Assembly: GCF_009192945.1 (NCBI RefSeq)
Contig: NZ_NSET01000021.1
Coordinates: 124,001-188,000 of the forward strand
DNA from: Xanthomonas maliensis
GTDB taxonomy: Bacteria; Pseudomonadota; Gammaproteobacteria; Xanthomonadales; Xanthomonadaceae
Direction: 5' to 3'
Length of the DNA stretch: 64,000 bases
The notes beneath the pieces are model-generated. The model was given only the letters and a program-made list of their open reading frames with translations. It was not told where the DNA came from and ran no database searches. Both the position numbers and the translations under genes were made by a program. The stretch's first letter is position 1, and every line of letters begins with the position of its first letter. Shown here piece after piece: positions 41,831-50,227 of this stretch.

Positions 41831-43126
41831 TCAGGCCGCCTTGTCGCTGCGGAACTGCGCTTCTTCGGTGGAACCGCGCAAGGCCGTCGTGGATGACTGA
41901 CCTTGCTGGATCGCCTGAGTCACCGCGTCGAAGTAGCCGGTGCCGACCTCGCGCTGATGCTTGACCGCGGTAAAGCCCAGATCCGCTGCAGCGAATTCGG
42001 CTTGCTGCAATTCCACGAAGGCGCTCATCTGTCGCCGCGCATAGCCGTGTGCCAATTGGAACATGCTGTGGTTCAGCGCATGGAAGCCGGCCAGGGTGAT
42101 GAACTGGAACTTGTAGCCGTAGCTGGCCAACTCGGTCTGGAACTTGGCGATGGTGGCGTCGTCGAGGTTCTTCTTCCAATTGAAGCTGGGCGAACAGTTG
42201 TAGGCCAACAGCTTACCGGGGAATTTGGCATGGATCGCCTCGGCGAAGCGGCGGGCGAACTCCAGGTCTGGCTTGCCGGTTTCGCACCAGATCAGATCGG
42301 CATAGGGCGCATAGGCCAGGCCACGGCTGATCGCCTGCTGCAAGCCATTGCGGGTGCGGAAGAAGCCTTCGACGGTGCGCTCGCCGGTGGCGAACGGGCG
42401 ATCGTTGGCATCGACGTCGCTGGTGATCAGGTCGGCGGCTTCGGCATCGGTACGGGCGATCAACACGGTCGGCACGCCGAGCACATCGGCCGCCAGGCGC
42501 GCGGCATTCAACTTTTCGATCGCCTCACGGGTCGGCACCAGCACCTTGCCGCCCATGTGGCCGCACTTCTTGACCGACGCCAGCTGATCTTCGAAGTGCA
42601 CGCCGGCGGCACCGGCCTCGATCATCGCCTTCATCAACTCGAAGGCATTGAGCACCCCACCGAAGCCGGCCTCGGCGTCGGCGACGATCGGCTGCAGGAA
42701 GTCGATCGAATCGTCGCCCTCGGCGTGATGCAACTGATCGGCACGCAACAGTGTGTTGTTAATGCGCTTGACCACAGCCGGCACCGAATCGGCCGGGTAG
42801 AGCGACTGGTCCGGATACATCTGCCCGGCCAGGTTGGCATCGGCTGCCACCTGCCAGCCCGACAGGTAGATCGCCTTCAAGCCCGCCTTGACCTGCTGCA
42901 TGGCCTGATTGCCCGTCAACGCACCCAGCGCGTTGACGAACGGCGTGGAGTGCAGCGATGTCCACAGCTTGTCGGCGCCCAGTCGCGCCAGCGAGTGCTC
43001 GACGTGCACGGTGCCGCGCAGGCGCACCACGTCGGCGGCGGTGTAGTTGCGCGTGATCCCGGCCCAACGCGGGTCGTTGGCCCACTGCTGCTGCAGTTGT
43101 TCGGCGGTCTGCAGATTGCTGCTCAT
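41831..43126 (-). CDS. aceA: Isocitrate lyase
   Basis: 431 residues, the usual bacterial length. The signature [14 protein letters not shown] contains the catalytic cysteine, and [15 protein letters not shown] holds the metal-binding aspartate. It splits isocitrate to succinate and glyoxylate. The start is the ATG at 43124-43126 with GGAG upstream; the frame extension to 43183 has no homology. It follows aceB by 151 bases on the same strand and ends in a strong terminator. Glyoxylate is also the acceptor for PucG, so the two pathways meet. Confidence 0.97.
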   Translation of the reverse strand: MSSNLQTAEQLQQQWANDPRWAGITRNYTAADVVRLRGTVHVEHSLARLGADKLWTSLHSTPFVNALGALTGNQAMQQVKAGLKAIYLSGWQVAADANLAGQMYPDQSLYPADSVPAVVKRINNTLLRADQLHHAEGDDSIDFLQPIVADAEAGFGGVLNAFELMKAMIEAGAAGVHFEDQLASVKKCGHMGGKVLVPTREAIEKLNAARLAADVLGVPTVLIARTDAEAADLITSDVDANDRPFATGERTVEGFFRTRNGLQQAISRGLAYAPYADLIWCETGKPDLEFARRFAEAIHAKFPGKLLAYNCSPSFNWKKNLDDATIAKFQTELASYGYKFQFITLAGFHALNHSMFQLAHGYARRQMSAFVELQQAEFAAADLGFTAVKHQREVGTGYFDAVTQAIQQGQSSTTALRGSTEEAQFRSDKAA

Positions 43127-43277
43127 CTTGCGTTCTCCTTGGAGTCGGACACGGCGGATGCAACGGAGGGAGTGGCCGGGCAACGCGCGGCCAGCGGCCG
43201 GCCTGGACGCCTGTGGGGCGCCCGGCAGCGAAAAAGGTGGCGGTGGAGCCGCGCGCGTCAGCGGCGCGGACGATGGA

Positions 43278-44894
43278 TCAGTCGATCAAACGGTAGGCCG
43301 GTACGGTGAGGAAATCGGCCAGTCCATCGGCACGACTGAGGTCTTCCAGCAAGGCGATCGCCTCCGGCACGCGGGCGGCACCGACGAAGCTGCCCGCCGC
43401 ACCCAGCCGTGCAGGCAACGCGCGCAGGCTGGCCTGCAGCAGCGGCAGATCGATGGCGGTGCCATCGTCCAGCCGCTGACCGTGATGCAACCACTGCCAC
43501 AACTGCGCGCGGCTGATCTCGGCAGTGGCGGCGTCTTCCATCAGGTTGTGGATCGGCACGCAGCCATTGCCATCCAGCCACGCGGCCAGGTAACGCACGC
43601 AGACTTCGACATTGCTCTCGAAACCGGCACGGGTGATGTTGCCTGGCGACGGGGCGATCAACTGCTCGCGGCTGACCTGCACGTCATGGCGCAGCACGTG
43701 CTGCTGGTGCGGGCCGGGCATGTGCTCGTCGAAGATCTGCATCGCCACCGGGATCAGCGCCGGATGCGCGACCCAGGTGCCGTCATGGCCGGCACTCACC
43801 TCGCGCAGCTTGTCGGCGCGCACGCGCGCCATCGCCTGCTCGTTGGCGGCTTCGTCGTGATTGATCGGGATTTGCGCGGCCATGCCGCCCATCGCATGCG
43901 CACCGCGCCGATGACAGGTCTTGATCAGCAGTTCCGAATAGGCCTTCAGGAACGGCTGGGTCATGGTGACCTGGCCGCGTTCGGGCAGCACGCGGTCGCG
44001 ATGCGCGCGGAAGGTCTTCAGATACGAAAAGATGTAGTCCCAGCGGCCGCAGTTCAGGCCGACGATGCGCTTGCGCAAGGCGTGCAGGATTTCGTCCATC
44101 TCGAACACCGCCGGCAGCGTCTCGATCAGCACGGTCACCTTGATCTGGCCATGCGGCAGGCCGAGCATGGCTTCGATATGCGCCAGTGCGGTTTCCCACA
44201 GCGCCGCCTCCTCCATGCATTGCAGCTTTGGCAAGTACAGATACGGGCCGCGGTCCTTGGCCATCAGCAGGCGGGCGTTGTGGAAGGCGAACAGTGCCGC
44301 ATCGAACAGGCCACCGGCGATCGGCTGGCCGTCGACCAGGACATGCTTCTCGTCCAGATGCCAGCCGCGCGGGCGCACGATCAGCACCGCGCGTTCGTGC
44401 TCGGGTCGCAAGGCGTACTGCTTGCCGCTGGGCGCGGCGAACTGCAGGTCGCCACGCACCGCCGCCGCCAGCGTGCGCTGGCCGGTCAGCAGATTGCGCC
44501 AGGTCGGTGCGGTGGCGTCCTCGAAGTCCGCCATGAACACCTTGGCGCCGGAGTTCAGCGCATTGATGACCATCTTCGGATCGGTCGGCCCAGTGATCTC
44601 CACGCGACGGTCCAGCAGCGCCGCCGGCAGCGGAGCCACCGTCCAGTCGCCATCGCGGATGGCCAGGGTGTCGGCGCGAAAATCCGGCAGTTGGCCGGCG
44701 TCGAAGGCGGCCTGGCGCCGTTGGCGAGCGGCCAACCGCTGTTGGCGCGCCGGCTCGATGGCACGGTGCAGGGAGACCAGCAGGGCCAGGGCGCCGGCGG
44801 GCAGCAGCTCGGCCTGGCCGGCGATCTGGGTGGTCAACGCCAGGCCGGGAGTGGCCTGACGCAGCGGACGGGAAGCGAGTGCGGTGGCAGACAT
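43278..44894 (-). CDS. aceB: Malate synthase A
   Basis: 538 residues. The signature [18 protein letters not shown] and the [18 protein letters not shown] block are those of malate synthase [22 protein letters not shown] is the acceptor-side motif. It condenses glyoxylate and acetyl-CoA to malate. It is the first gene of the aceB-aceA unit, starting at the ATG at 44892-44894 with GGAG near. A divergent LysR gene lies 119 bases away and probably controls it. Confidence 0.97.
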   Translation of the reverse strand: MSATALASRPLRQATPGLALTTQIAGQAELLPAGALALLVSLHRAIEPARQQRLAARQRRQAAFDAGQLPDFRADTLAIRDGDWTVAPLPAALLDRRVEITGPTDPKMVINALNSGAKVFMADFEDATAPTWRNLLTGQRTLAAAVRGDLQFAAPSGKQYALRPEHERAVLIVRPRGWHLDEKHVLVDGQPIAGGLFDAALFAFHNARLLMAKDRGPYLYLPKLQCMEEAALWETALAHIEAMLGLPHGQIKVTVLIETLPAVFEMDEILHALRKRIVGLNCGRWDYIFSYLKTFRAHRDRVLPERGQVTMTQPFLKAYSELLIKTCHRRGAHAMGGMAAQIPINHDEAANEQAMARVRADKLREVSAGHDGTWVAHPALIPVAMQIFDEHMPGPHQQHVLRHDVQVSREQLIAPSPGNITRAGFESNVEVCVRYLAAWLDGNGCVPIHNLMEDAATAEISRAQLWQWLHHGQRLDDGTAIDLPLLQASLRALPARLGAAGSFVGAARVPEAIALLEDLSRADGLADFLTVPAYRLID

Positions 44895-44941
44895 AGGTGG
44901 GGGTCCTGTGTATCCGGGACTCCACCGTCGCTCGGGATCAG

Positions 44942-45000
44942 TTATTTGACAAAGCAGTTTTCGCAATGGTGTAAATAAGCTGACTTTATACTTGTGACTT
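44942..45000. promoter_or_regulatory. Regulatory region between aceB and the LysR gene
   Basis: AT-rich stretch with inverted arms TTATTT (44942-44947) and AAATAA (44973-44978), a TGACTT direct repeat (44981-44986 and 44995-45000), and a TATACT box at 44987-44992 that could be the -10 of the LysR gene. LysR regulators often bind such spacers between divergent genes. Confidence 0.45.
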
Positions 45001-45013
45001 CTCGTACACGCCG

Positions 45014-45970
45014 ATGGCGCCAAGCCCTCGTTTTTCCTACAAATCCGATCGGCTCAAACCGCTGCGGGCGTTCTGCCAGACGGTCCGCCTGGGGTCGGTG
45101 TCGCGGGCTGCCGAGGCGCTCTACGTCAGCCAGCCGGCGGTGACGCTGCAGCTGCAGGCCTTAGAGCGTGACCTGGGTGTGCCGCTGTTCGAGCGTGCGG
45201 GACGGCGGCTCACGCCCAGTCGCGAGGGCCAACTGCTGTACGACATGGCCCTGCCGCTGGTGGAGAGCCTGGATGGGCTGGAGGCGAGCTTCCGCGAGAA
45301 GGTGCGCGGCCTGGACGCCGGCGAGCTCAACATCGCCGCCAACAGCTCCACCATCCTGTATCTGCTGCCGCGCATCGTGGAGCACTTCCGCGCCCGGCAT
45401 CCGGATGTCCGCCTGACCCTGCACAACGCCATCAGCGCCGACGGCACCGATCTGCTGCGCGAAGATGCGGTCGACCTGGCGATCGGCTCGATGCTCGACG
45501 TCCCGGCCGACCTGAACTACGCGCCGGTCTATCGCTTCGAACAGCTGTTGATCACTCCGCCCGATCATCCGCTGGCCGCCAAGTCCAGTGTCTCGCTGCA
45601 GGATCTGTCGCCCTATCCGCTGATCCTGCCGCCGCGCCGGCAGGTCACCTACCGCTTGGTGGACCTGGTGTTCCAGCAGGCACGCGTGCCCTATACGGTG
45701 GCCCTGGAAGTCGGTGGCTGGGAAGTCATCAAGCAATACGTGGCGATGGGCATGGGCATCTCGATCGTCACCGCGATCTGTCTCACCGACGCCGACCGCG
45801 ACAAGCTGGCCACCCGCTCGCTGAAGGATTACTTCCCAACCCGCAGCTACGGCGTGGTGGTACGCAAGGGCAAGGTCCTGTCGGCCCAGGCGCGCGCCTT
45901 CATCGAACTGATCCAGCCGGACCTGTTCACCCCGCGTGGCTACGACGAGAGCGGTCCGTCGGAGCGGTAG
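45014..45970 (+). CDS. LysR-family regulator, probably of aceBA
   Basis: 318 residues. The winged helix at the N-terminus is FCQTVRLGSVSRAAEALYVSQPAVTLQLQALERDLG (about 20-55); the C-terminal effector domain contains LPRRQVTYRLVDLVFQQ and GMGISIVTAICL. It is closest in pattern to CysB/Cbl-type LysR proteins. Divergence from aceB suggests control of the glyoxylate shunt; enteric bacteria use the IclR-family repressor instead. The effector is unknown. The start is the ATG at 45014. Confidence 0.88.
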   Translation: MAPSPRFSYKSDRLKPLRAFCQTVRLGSVSRAAEALYVSQPAVTLQLQALERDLGVPLFERAGRRLTPSREGQLLYDMALPLVESLDGLEASFREKVRGLDAGELNIAANSSTILYLLPRIVEHFRARHPDVRLTLHNAISADGTDLLREDAVDLAIGSMLDVPADLNYAPVYRFEQLLITPPDHPLAAKSSVSLQDLSPYPLILPPRRQVTYRLVDLVFQQARVPYTVALEVGGWEVIKQYVAMGMGISIVTAICLTDADRDKLATRSLKDYFPTRSYGVVVRKGKVLSAQARAFIELIQPDLFTPRGYDESGPSER

Positions 45971-46049
45971 CCGCACCACGGCAGCGCGCGGCAGCGGCGC
46001 CCTTGGGCTCTGCTACGGTGGCGGCACGCCCGCTGCACGCCGACCGCCC

Positions 46050-46772
46050 GTGTCCCTGCCCTCCCGCTACGCCGAAGTCGACGCACCACTGGTTCTGCGC
46101 GAGCGCCTGCGCTGCAGTTGGCGTTTCCGCCAGGGCGAGGCCGACACCGCAGCGACGCAGGTGCTGCCCGACGGCTGCGTCGACCTGATCTGGGACGGAC
46201 GGGTGCTGTTCGTCGCCGGACCGGACCACCGCGCCACCGACGCCACGTTGGCACCTGGCAGTGTGCTCAGCGGCGTGCGCCTGGCCGCTGGGGCCGGCGC
46301 CAGCCTGCTCGGCGTGCCACTGCAGGCCATCGCCGACCAGCGCGTGCCGCTGGACGCGCTGTGGGGCGTCCGCGGCCACGACTGGCAGGCGCGACTGGAA
46401 GAGGCCGCCGACCCACTGGCGGCCTTGCACGCGCTGTGCGCCAGCCGCCCGCTGCAGGCCGATCGCGCGATGGCTTGGCTGTTCGCGCAACTGGCCGGCA
46501 GCACGCCGCCGCGGCTGGCCGTGTTGACCGGCACGCTCGGCATCAGCGAACGCACATTGCGGCGACGCAGCCACGAGGCGTTCGGCTACGGCGTCAAGAC
46601 ACTGGCGCGCATCCTGCGCCTGCAGCGCTTCCTGGGCCTGGTGCGCCAGCACCCCAGCCTGACCGCGGCGGCATTCGAGGCCGGCTATGGCGACGCCCCG
46701 CACCTGGTGCGCGACAGCCGGCAACTGACCGGGCTCAGTCCGCGCGAACTGGTGCGGCGCCACGCACGCTGA
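46050..46772 (+). CDS. AraC-family regulator (DUF6597-type N-terminus)
   Basis: 240 residues. The N-terminal part with VLPDGCVDLIWDGRVLFVAGPD is the DUF6597 type; the C-terminal helix-turn-helix pair includes LGISERTLRRRSHEAFGYGVK and FEAGYGDAPHLVRDSRQLTG. I chose GTG 46050 because homology starts at VSLPSRY; the longer frame from 45936 overlaps the LysR gene. It precedes a VOC protein gene by 70 bases on the same strand and may regulate it. The effector is unknown. Confidence 0.82.
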   Translation: MSLPSRYAEVDAPLVLRERLRCSWRFRQGEADTAATQVLPDGCVDLIWDGRVLFVAGPDHRATDATLAPGSVLSGVRLAAGAGASLLGVPLQAIADQRVPLDALWGVRGHDWQARLEEAADPLAALHALCASRPLQADRAMAWLFAQLAGSTPPRLAVLTGTLGISERTLRRRSHEAFGYGVKTLARILRLQRFLGLVRQHPSLTAAAFEAGYGDAPHLVRDSRQLTGLSPRELVRRHAR

Positions 46773-46842
46773 GTTGGCCGTTTTCGCCAAGCCAGGCGCG
46801 CCGCTGCGCGGGACACTGGCGGCTCGTCCACAGGAGCCGCCC

Positions 46843-47193
46843 ATGTCCCACGCCAACCAGCATCACCGCATCGACTACCTGGAATTCGCCGTCGCCGCGA
46901 TCGCCGTGGCCAAGGCCTTCTACGGCCAGGCCTTCGACTGGACGTTCCAGGACTACGGCCCGGACTACTGCGAGTTCCGCGACGGCCGCCTGAGCGGCGG
47001 TTTCTTCCACGGCACGCCGCAGCCCGGCGGCGCCCTGGTGGTGCTGTATTCCCACGATCTCGCCGCCACCCAGGCCCGCATCGAAGCCGCCGGTGGCCGC
47101 ATCGTGCGCCCCGTGTTCGACTTCCCTGGCGGGCGCCGCTTTCACTTCGCCGACCGCGACGGCTACGAGCTGGCGGTGTGGTGCGAGGGCTGA
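46843..47193 (+). CDS. VOC-family (glyoxalase-like) protein
   Basis: 116 residues, a single vicinal-oxygen-chelate module pair. HRIDYLEFAVAAIAVAKAFYGQAFDW and GRRFHFADRDGYELAVWC are the usual start and end. Metal ligands could be His in HHRIDYLE and Glu in YELAVW. It starts at the ATG at 46843 after CAGGAG. The family covers glyoxalase I, dioxygenases and resistance proteins; the reaction here is unknown. It follows the AraC gene on the same strand. Confidence 0.85.
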   Translation: MSHANQHHRIDYLEFAVAAIAVAKAFYGQAFDWTFQDYGPDYCEFRDGRLSGGFFHGTPQPGGALVVLYSHDLAATQARIEAAGGRIVRPVFDFPGGRRFHFADRDGYELAVWCEG

Positions 47194-47226
47194 TGCCCAC
47201 TGCACACGCGCGGCGATGCGGCCGCG

Positions 47227-47865
47227 CTAATCAGGATCGCGCGCGTAGTGCCCGAGGAACATGTCGGCCGCCGACGCGGCGACCTCGGCCTGTTGCGCGG
47301 GGCTGAGCGGCGGCTGGCCCATGCTCAACTGCGGCCAGAACGCGAAGCCCTTGATCAGCGCCTGCAGCTGCTGCGCGGCGAACTCGGGCTGCAGTGGCTT
47401 GAGCCGCCCATCGGCGAGCGCCGCACGCAACCACACCAGGGTGCCCTCCTCCTTGCTGCCCAGGCGCGCGACCAGGTCGCGCGCACGCTCGGGCGCGCGC
47501 AGGCCCTCGACCATCGCCATCCGCGACAGACCCAGGAAGGCGGGATCGTCGAACATCTGCAGCTTCTGCTGCAGCAACTGCAGCAACTGCGCGCGCAGCG
47601 GCTGCTGCGGGGCATAAGGCACACCGACCGTGTCCAGGCTGCGCTGCCATAGCTGCACCAGGATCTCGTCGAACAACGCGTCCTTGCTGGGGAAATGGTT
47701 GTAGACGGTGCGCTTGGACACGCCGGCACTGGCCGCGATGCGGTCCATGCTGGTGGCCTCGAAGCCGTACTGGCGGAATTCGGCGATCGCCGCCTCGACG
47801 ATGGCCTGGCGCTTGCGCTCGGTCAGCCGCACCGGCGTCTTTGCGATGGGAGATGAACTCGACAT
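47227..47865 (-). CDS. TetR-family regulator of the MBL/SDR genes
   Basis: 212 residues. The helix-turn-helix is MDRIAASAGVSKRTVYNHFPSKDALF (about 40-65), with a long Gln/Leu-rich helical domain. The C-terminal region LQALIKGFAFWPQLSMG matches TetR_C-type AefR-like domains. It is divergent from the MBL-fold gene with a perfect operator-like repeat between them. It probably represses the MBL/SDR pair and itself. The ligand is unknown. Confidence 0.85.
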   Translation of the reverse strand: MSSSSPIAKTPVRLTERKRQAIVEAAIAEFRQYGFEATSMDRIAASAGVSKRTVYNHFPSKDALFDEILVQLWQRSLDTVGVPYAPQQPLRAQLLQLLQQKLQMFDDPAFLGLSRMAMVEGLRAPERARDLVARLGSKEEGTLVWLRAALADGRLKPLQPEFAAQQLQALIKGFAFWPQLSMGQPPLSPAQQAEVAASAADMFLGHYARDPD

Positions 47866-47908
47866 AGCGAAATTTTACACCGGGCAGTTTACATTTCCCA
47901 ACATAAAA

Positions 47909-47926
47909 CTACACTGTGTAGTGTAG
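47909..47926. promoter_or_regulatory. Candidate TetR operator between the regulator and the MBL gene
   Basis: Perfect inverted repeat CTACACT-GTGT-AGTGTAG in an AT-rich patch, 44 bases from the TetR start and 28 from the MBL-fold start. Symmetry and place are what a TetR dimer would need. Confidence 0.65.
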
Positions 47927-47954
47927 ATCGCCCGTCGCCTGATGCCGTTCACCC

Positions 47955-49019
47955 ATGGAGACACACGTGTCCAGCTCTTCCACCTCTCCGAGCACCGCCC
48001 CGTATGCCGCCTCGCCGCAGTTTCGCAATGGTCGCTTCCGCAATGCGCTGCCGACCGCGCTCAGCCAGCCCGGCCTATTGGCGGGAGTGCGCCTGCTGTG
48101 GGAAGTGCTGTTCAACAAGCCTGCGCGCGCCGTACCGTCGCAGCCGCTGCCGGTAGTGCCGTTGACTGCGGCGCAGCTGCGAGATGCGCCCGACCGCAGC
48201 CTGTTCCGGCTGGGCCATTCCACTGTGCTACTGAAACTGCGGGGCGGCCTGTGGCTGACCGACCCGGTGTTCTCCCTGCGCGCCTCGCCCGTCCCGTTCG
48301 TCGGACCGAAGCGCTTCCATGCGCCGCCCATCGCCTTGGACGATCTGCCGCCATTGGCGGGCGTGATCCTGTCGCACAACCACTACGACCATCTGGATCG
48401 CGCCACCATTCGCGCCCTGGCCAGCCGAGTCGGTGTGTTCGTCGCTCCGCTGGGCGTGGGCGACCTGCTGGTGCGCTGGGGCGTGGATCCGGCCAAGGTG
48501 CAGCAGCTGGACTGGTGGCAGTCGGTGGATGTCAGTGGCATCACCCTGACCGCCACCCCGTCGCGACATTTTTCTGGACGCGGCCTGTTCGACCGCGACC
48601 GCACGCTGTGGTGCTCGTGGGCGATCCAGGACGACGACCTGCGCCTGTTTTTCAGTGGCGACGGCGGCTACGGTCCGCACTTCAAGACCATCGGCCAGCG
48701 CCTGGGGCCGTTCGACCTGGCGCTGATCGAAAACGGCGCCTACGATGCGATGTGGCCGGACGTGCATATGCAGCCGGAGCAGACCATGCAGGCCTTCGTC
48801 GATCTCGGCGGGCGCAGCTTGTTGCCGATCCACAACGGCACCTTCGACCTGGCCCTGCATGTCTGGTCCGAACCGTTCGAGCGCATCGTCGCGCTGGCGG
48901 CGGCCGCCAAGGTACCGCTGGCCATCCCGCAAATGGGCGAACGGGTGAACGTGCGCCGCCCGGACACCGATCAACGCTGGTGGCGCACGCTGCCCGAAAC
49001 GCTGGTGCTGGCGTCATGA
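47955..49019 (+). CDS. Metallo-beta-lactamase-fold hydrolase (NAPE-PLD/UlaG-like)
   Basis: 354 residues. The zinc-binding motif is His141-N-His143-Y-Asp145-His146, followed by GDGGYGPHF and a distal histidine in LLPIHNGTFDLALH. This is the COG2220 group that includes N-acyl phosphatidylethanolamine phospholipase D-like enzymes. It lacks a signal peptide and has a short Ser/Pro N-terminal tail. The substrate is unknown. It is coupled to the next gene by an ATGA overlap and lies behind a TetR operator. Confidence 0.88.
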   Translation: METHVSSSSTSPSTAPYAASPQFRNGRFRNALPTALSQPGLLAGVRLLWEVLFNKPARAVPSQPLPVVPLTAAQLRDAPDRSLFRLGHSTVLLKLRGGLWLTDPVFSLRASPVPFVGPKRFHAPPIALDDLPPLAGVILSHNHYDHLDRATIRALASRVGVFVAPLGVGDLLVRWGVDPAKVQQLDWWQSVDVSGITLTATPSRHFSGRGLFDRDRTLWCSWAIQDDDLRLFFSGDGGYGPHFKTIGQRLGPFDLALIENGAYDAMWPDVHMQPEQTMQAFVDLGGRSLLPIHNGTFDLALHVWSEPFERIVALAAAAKVPLAIPQMGERVNVRRPDTDQRWWRTLPETLVLAS

Positions 49020-49945
49020 GCGGCTGGACGCTGGCCGATCTACCGTCGCAACGGGCCCGGGTGGCCGTGGTGACCGGCGCCAGTCCCGGCGGGCTGGGGT
49101 ACGAAACCGCGCTTGCCCTGGCCGGTGCCGGCGCCCGTGTCGTGCTGACCGCACGCAACCCCGACAAGGGCGAAGCGGCACGCCAGGCCCTGCTTGCCCA
49201 GCATCCGGAGGCGGACGTGTGTGTGGAGGCGCTGGACCTGGCGCATTTGGCGTCGGTGCGCGCATTCGCCGAGCGGCTGGCCGCGCGCCACGCTGCGGTG
49301 GACCTGCTGATCAACAACGCCGGCGTGATGGCGCCCCCGCAACGGCAGACCACCGCCGACGGGATGGAGCTGCAACTGGGCAGCAACTACCTGGGACATG
49401 TCGCGCTGACCGCGCAGGTGCTGCCTTTGCTGCGTGCGGCGTCGGCACCGCGTGTGGTCAACCTGTCGAGCCTGGCGCATCGCCAGGCGCGGATCGATTT
49501 CGACGATCTGCAGAGCGAACGCCCATACCGTCCCTGGAAGGCCTATGGGCAATCCAAGTTGGCGATGCTGATGTTCAGCCTGGAATTGCAGCGCCGCAGC
49601 GACGCGCATGGCTGGGGCGTGCGCGCACTCGCCGCGCATCCGGGCATCGCACAGACCGCCTTGATCGCCAACGGGCCGGACGGCGCTGGACGGCGCAGCG
49701 CGAGCGGCGTGGCGGTTGGGCTGATGGCCCATTACCTCGGCCATTCGGCCAGCGCGGGTGCGCTACCGACACTGTATGCGGCAACGGCGCCGCAGGCACA
49801 GCCTGGCGGCTACTGCGGACCGGGTGACCTGTTCGAGCTGAAAGGCCACCCGGCGCCGGCCAAGATCGGCCGCCAGGCGCACGACCGGCAGGTGGCGGCA
49901 CGTTTGTGGGAGACGGCGTGTGCGCTGACGGGCGTGGCGTTCTGA
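49016..49945 (+). CDS. Short-chain dehydrogenase/reductase
   Basis: 309 residues. The cofactor motif is TGASPGGLGYETA, then NNAGVM and the catalytic Ser/Tyr/Lys (NLSSLAH and YGQSK). This resembles retinol dehydrogenase/WW-domain oxidoreductase-like SDRs. It starts inside the stop of the MBL gene (ATGA) and so shares its regulation. It would oxidise or reduce a hydroxyl or keto group; together with the MBL hydrolase it may act on a lipid-like compound, but the substrate is not evident. Confidence 0.88.
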   Translation: MSGWTLADLPSQRARVAVVTGASPGGLGYETALALAGAGARVVLTARNPDKGEAARQALLAQHPEADVCVEALDLAHLASVRAFAERLAARHAAVDLLINNAGVMAPPQRQTTADGMELQLGSNYLGHVALTAQVLPLLRAASAPRVVNLSSLAHRQARIDFDDLQSERPYRPWKAYGQSKLAMLMFSLELQRRSDAHGWGVRALAAHPGIAQTALIANGPDGAGRRSASGVAVGLMAHYLGHSASAGALPTLYAATAPQAQPGGYCGPGDLFELKGHPAPAKIGRQAHDRQVAARLWETACALTGVAF

Positions 49946-50144
49946 TCATGCCGTCGGGGCGGCGGACGCGTCGCCCTGGGCTGCGTCTGTAGGTCCTGCC
50001 GGCCGGCACTGCGCTGCGCCGGTAAAGGCATCGCAACAGCCACGCTTTCTGTGGTGTGGCGCTCGTGCTGGCCGACACCGTTCCTGGACGGTGTGCCGCC
50101 CATTCGCGCACGCAAGACAAGCGCTGGCAGATCCGCACGAACGA

Positions 50145-50173
50145 AAACGGGATGACCGATGGCCATCCCGTTT
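50145..50173 (-). terminator. Terminator of the M3 peptidase gene
   Basis: Stem AAACGGGATG/CATCCCGTTT with a nine-base loop, then TCGTTC on the minus strand. It lies 55 bases past the peptidase stop. Confidence 0.65.
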
Positions 50174-50227
50174 CGATCTGCACGCTGCACGGTCTCCGTG
50201 CAGCCATTGTCAGCGCAGCGTCGCTGC

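Noticed and set aside
43047-44978. 643-codon open frame on the plus strand
   Set aside because: Antisense to aceB; no domain signature or ribosome binding site.
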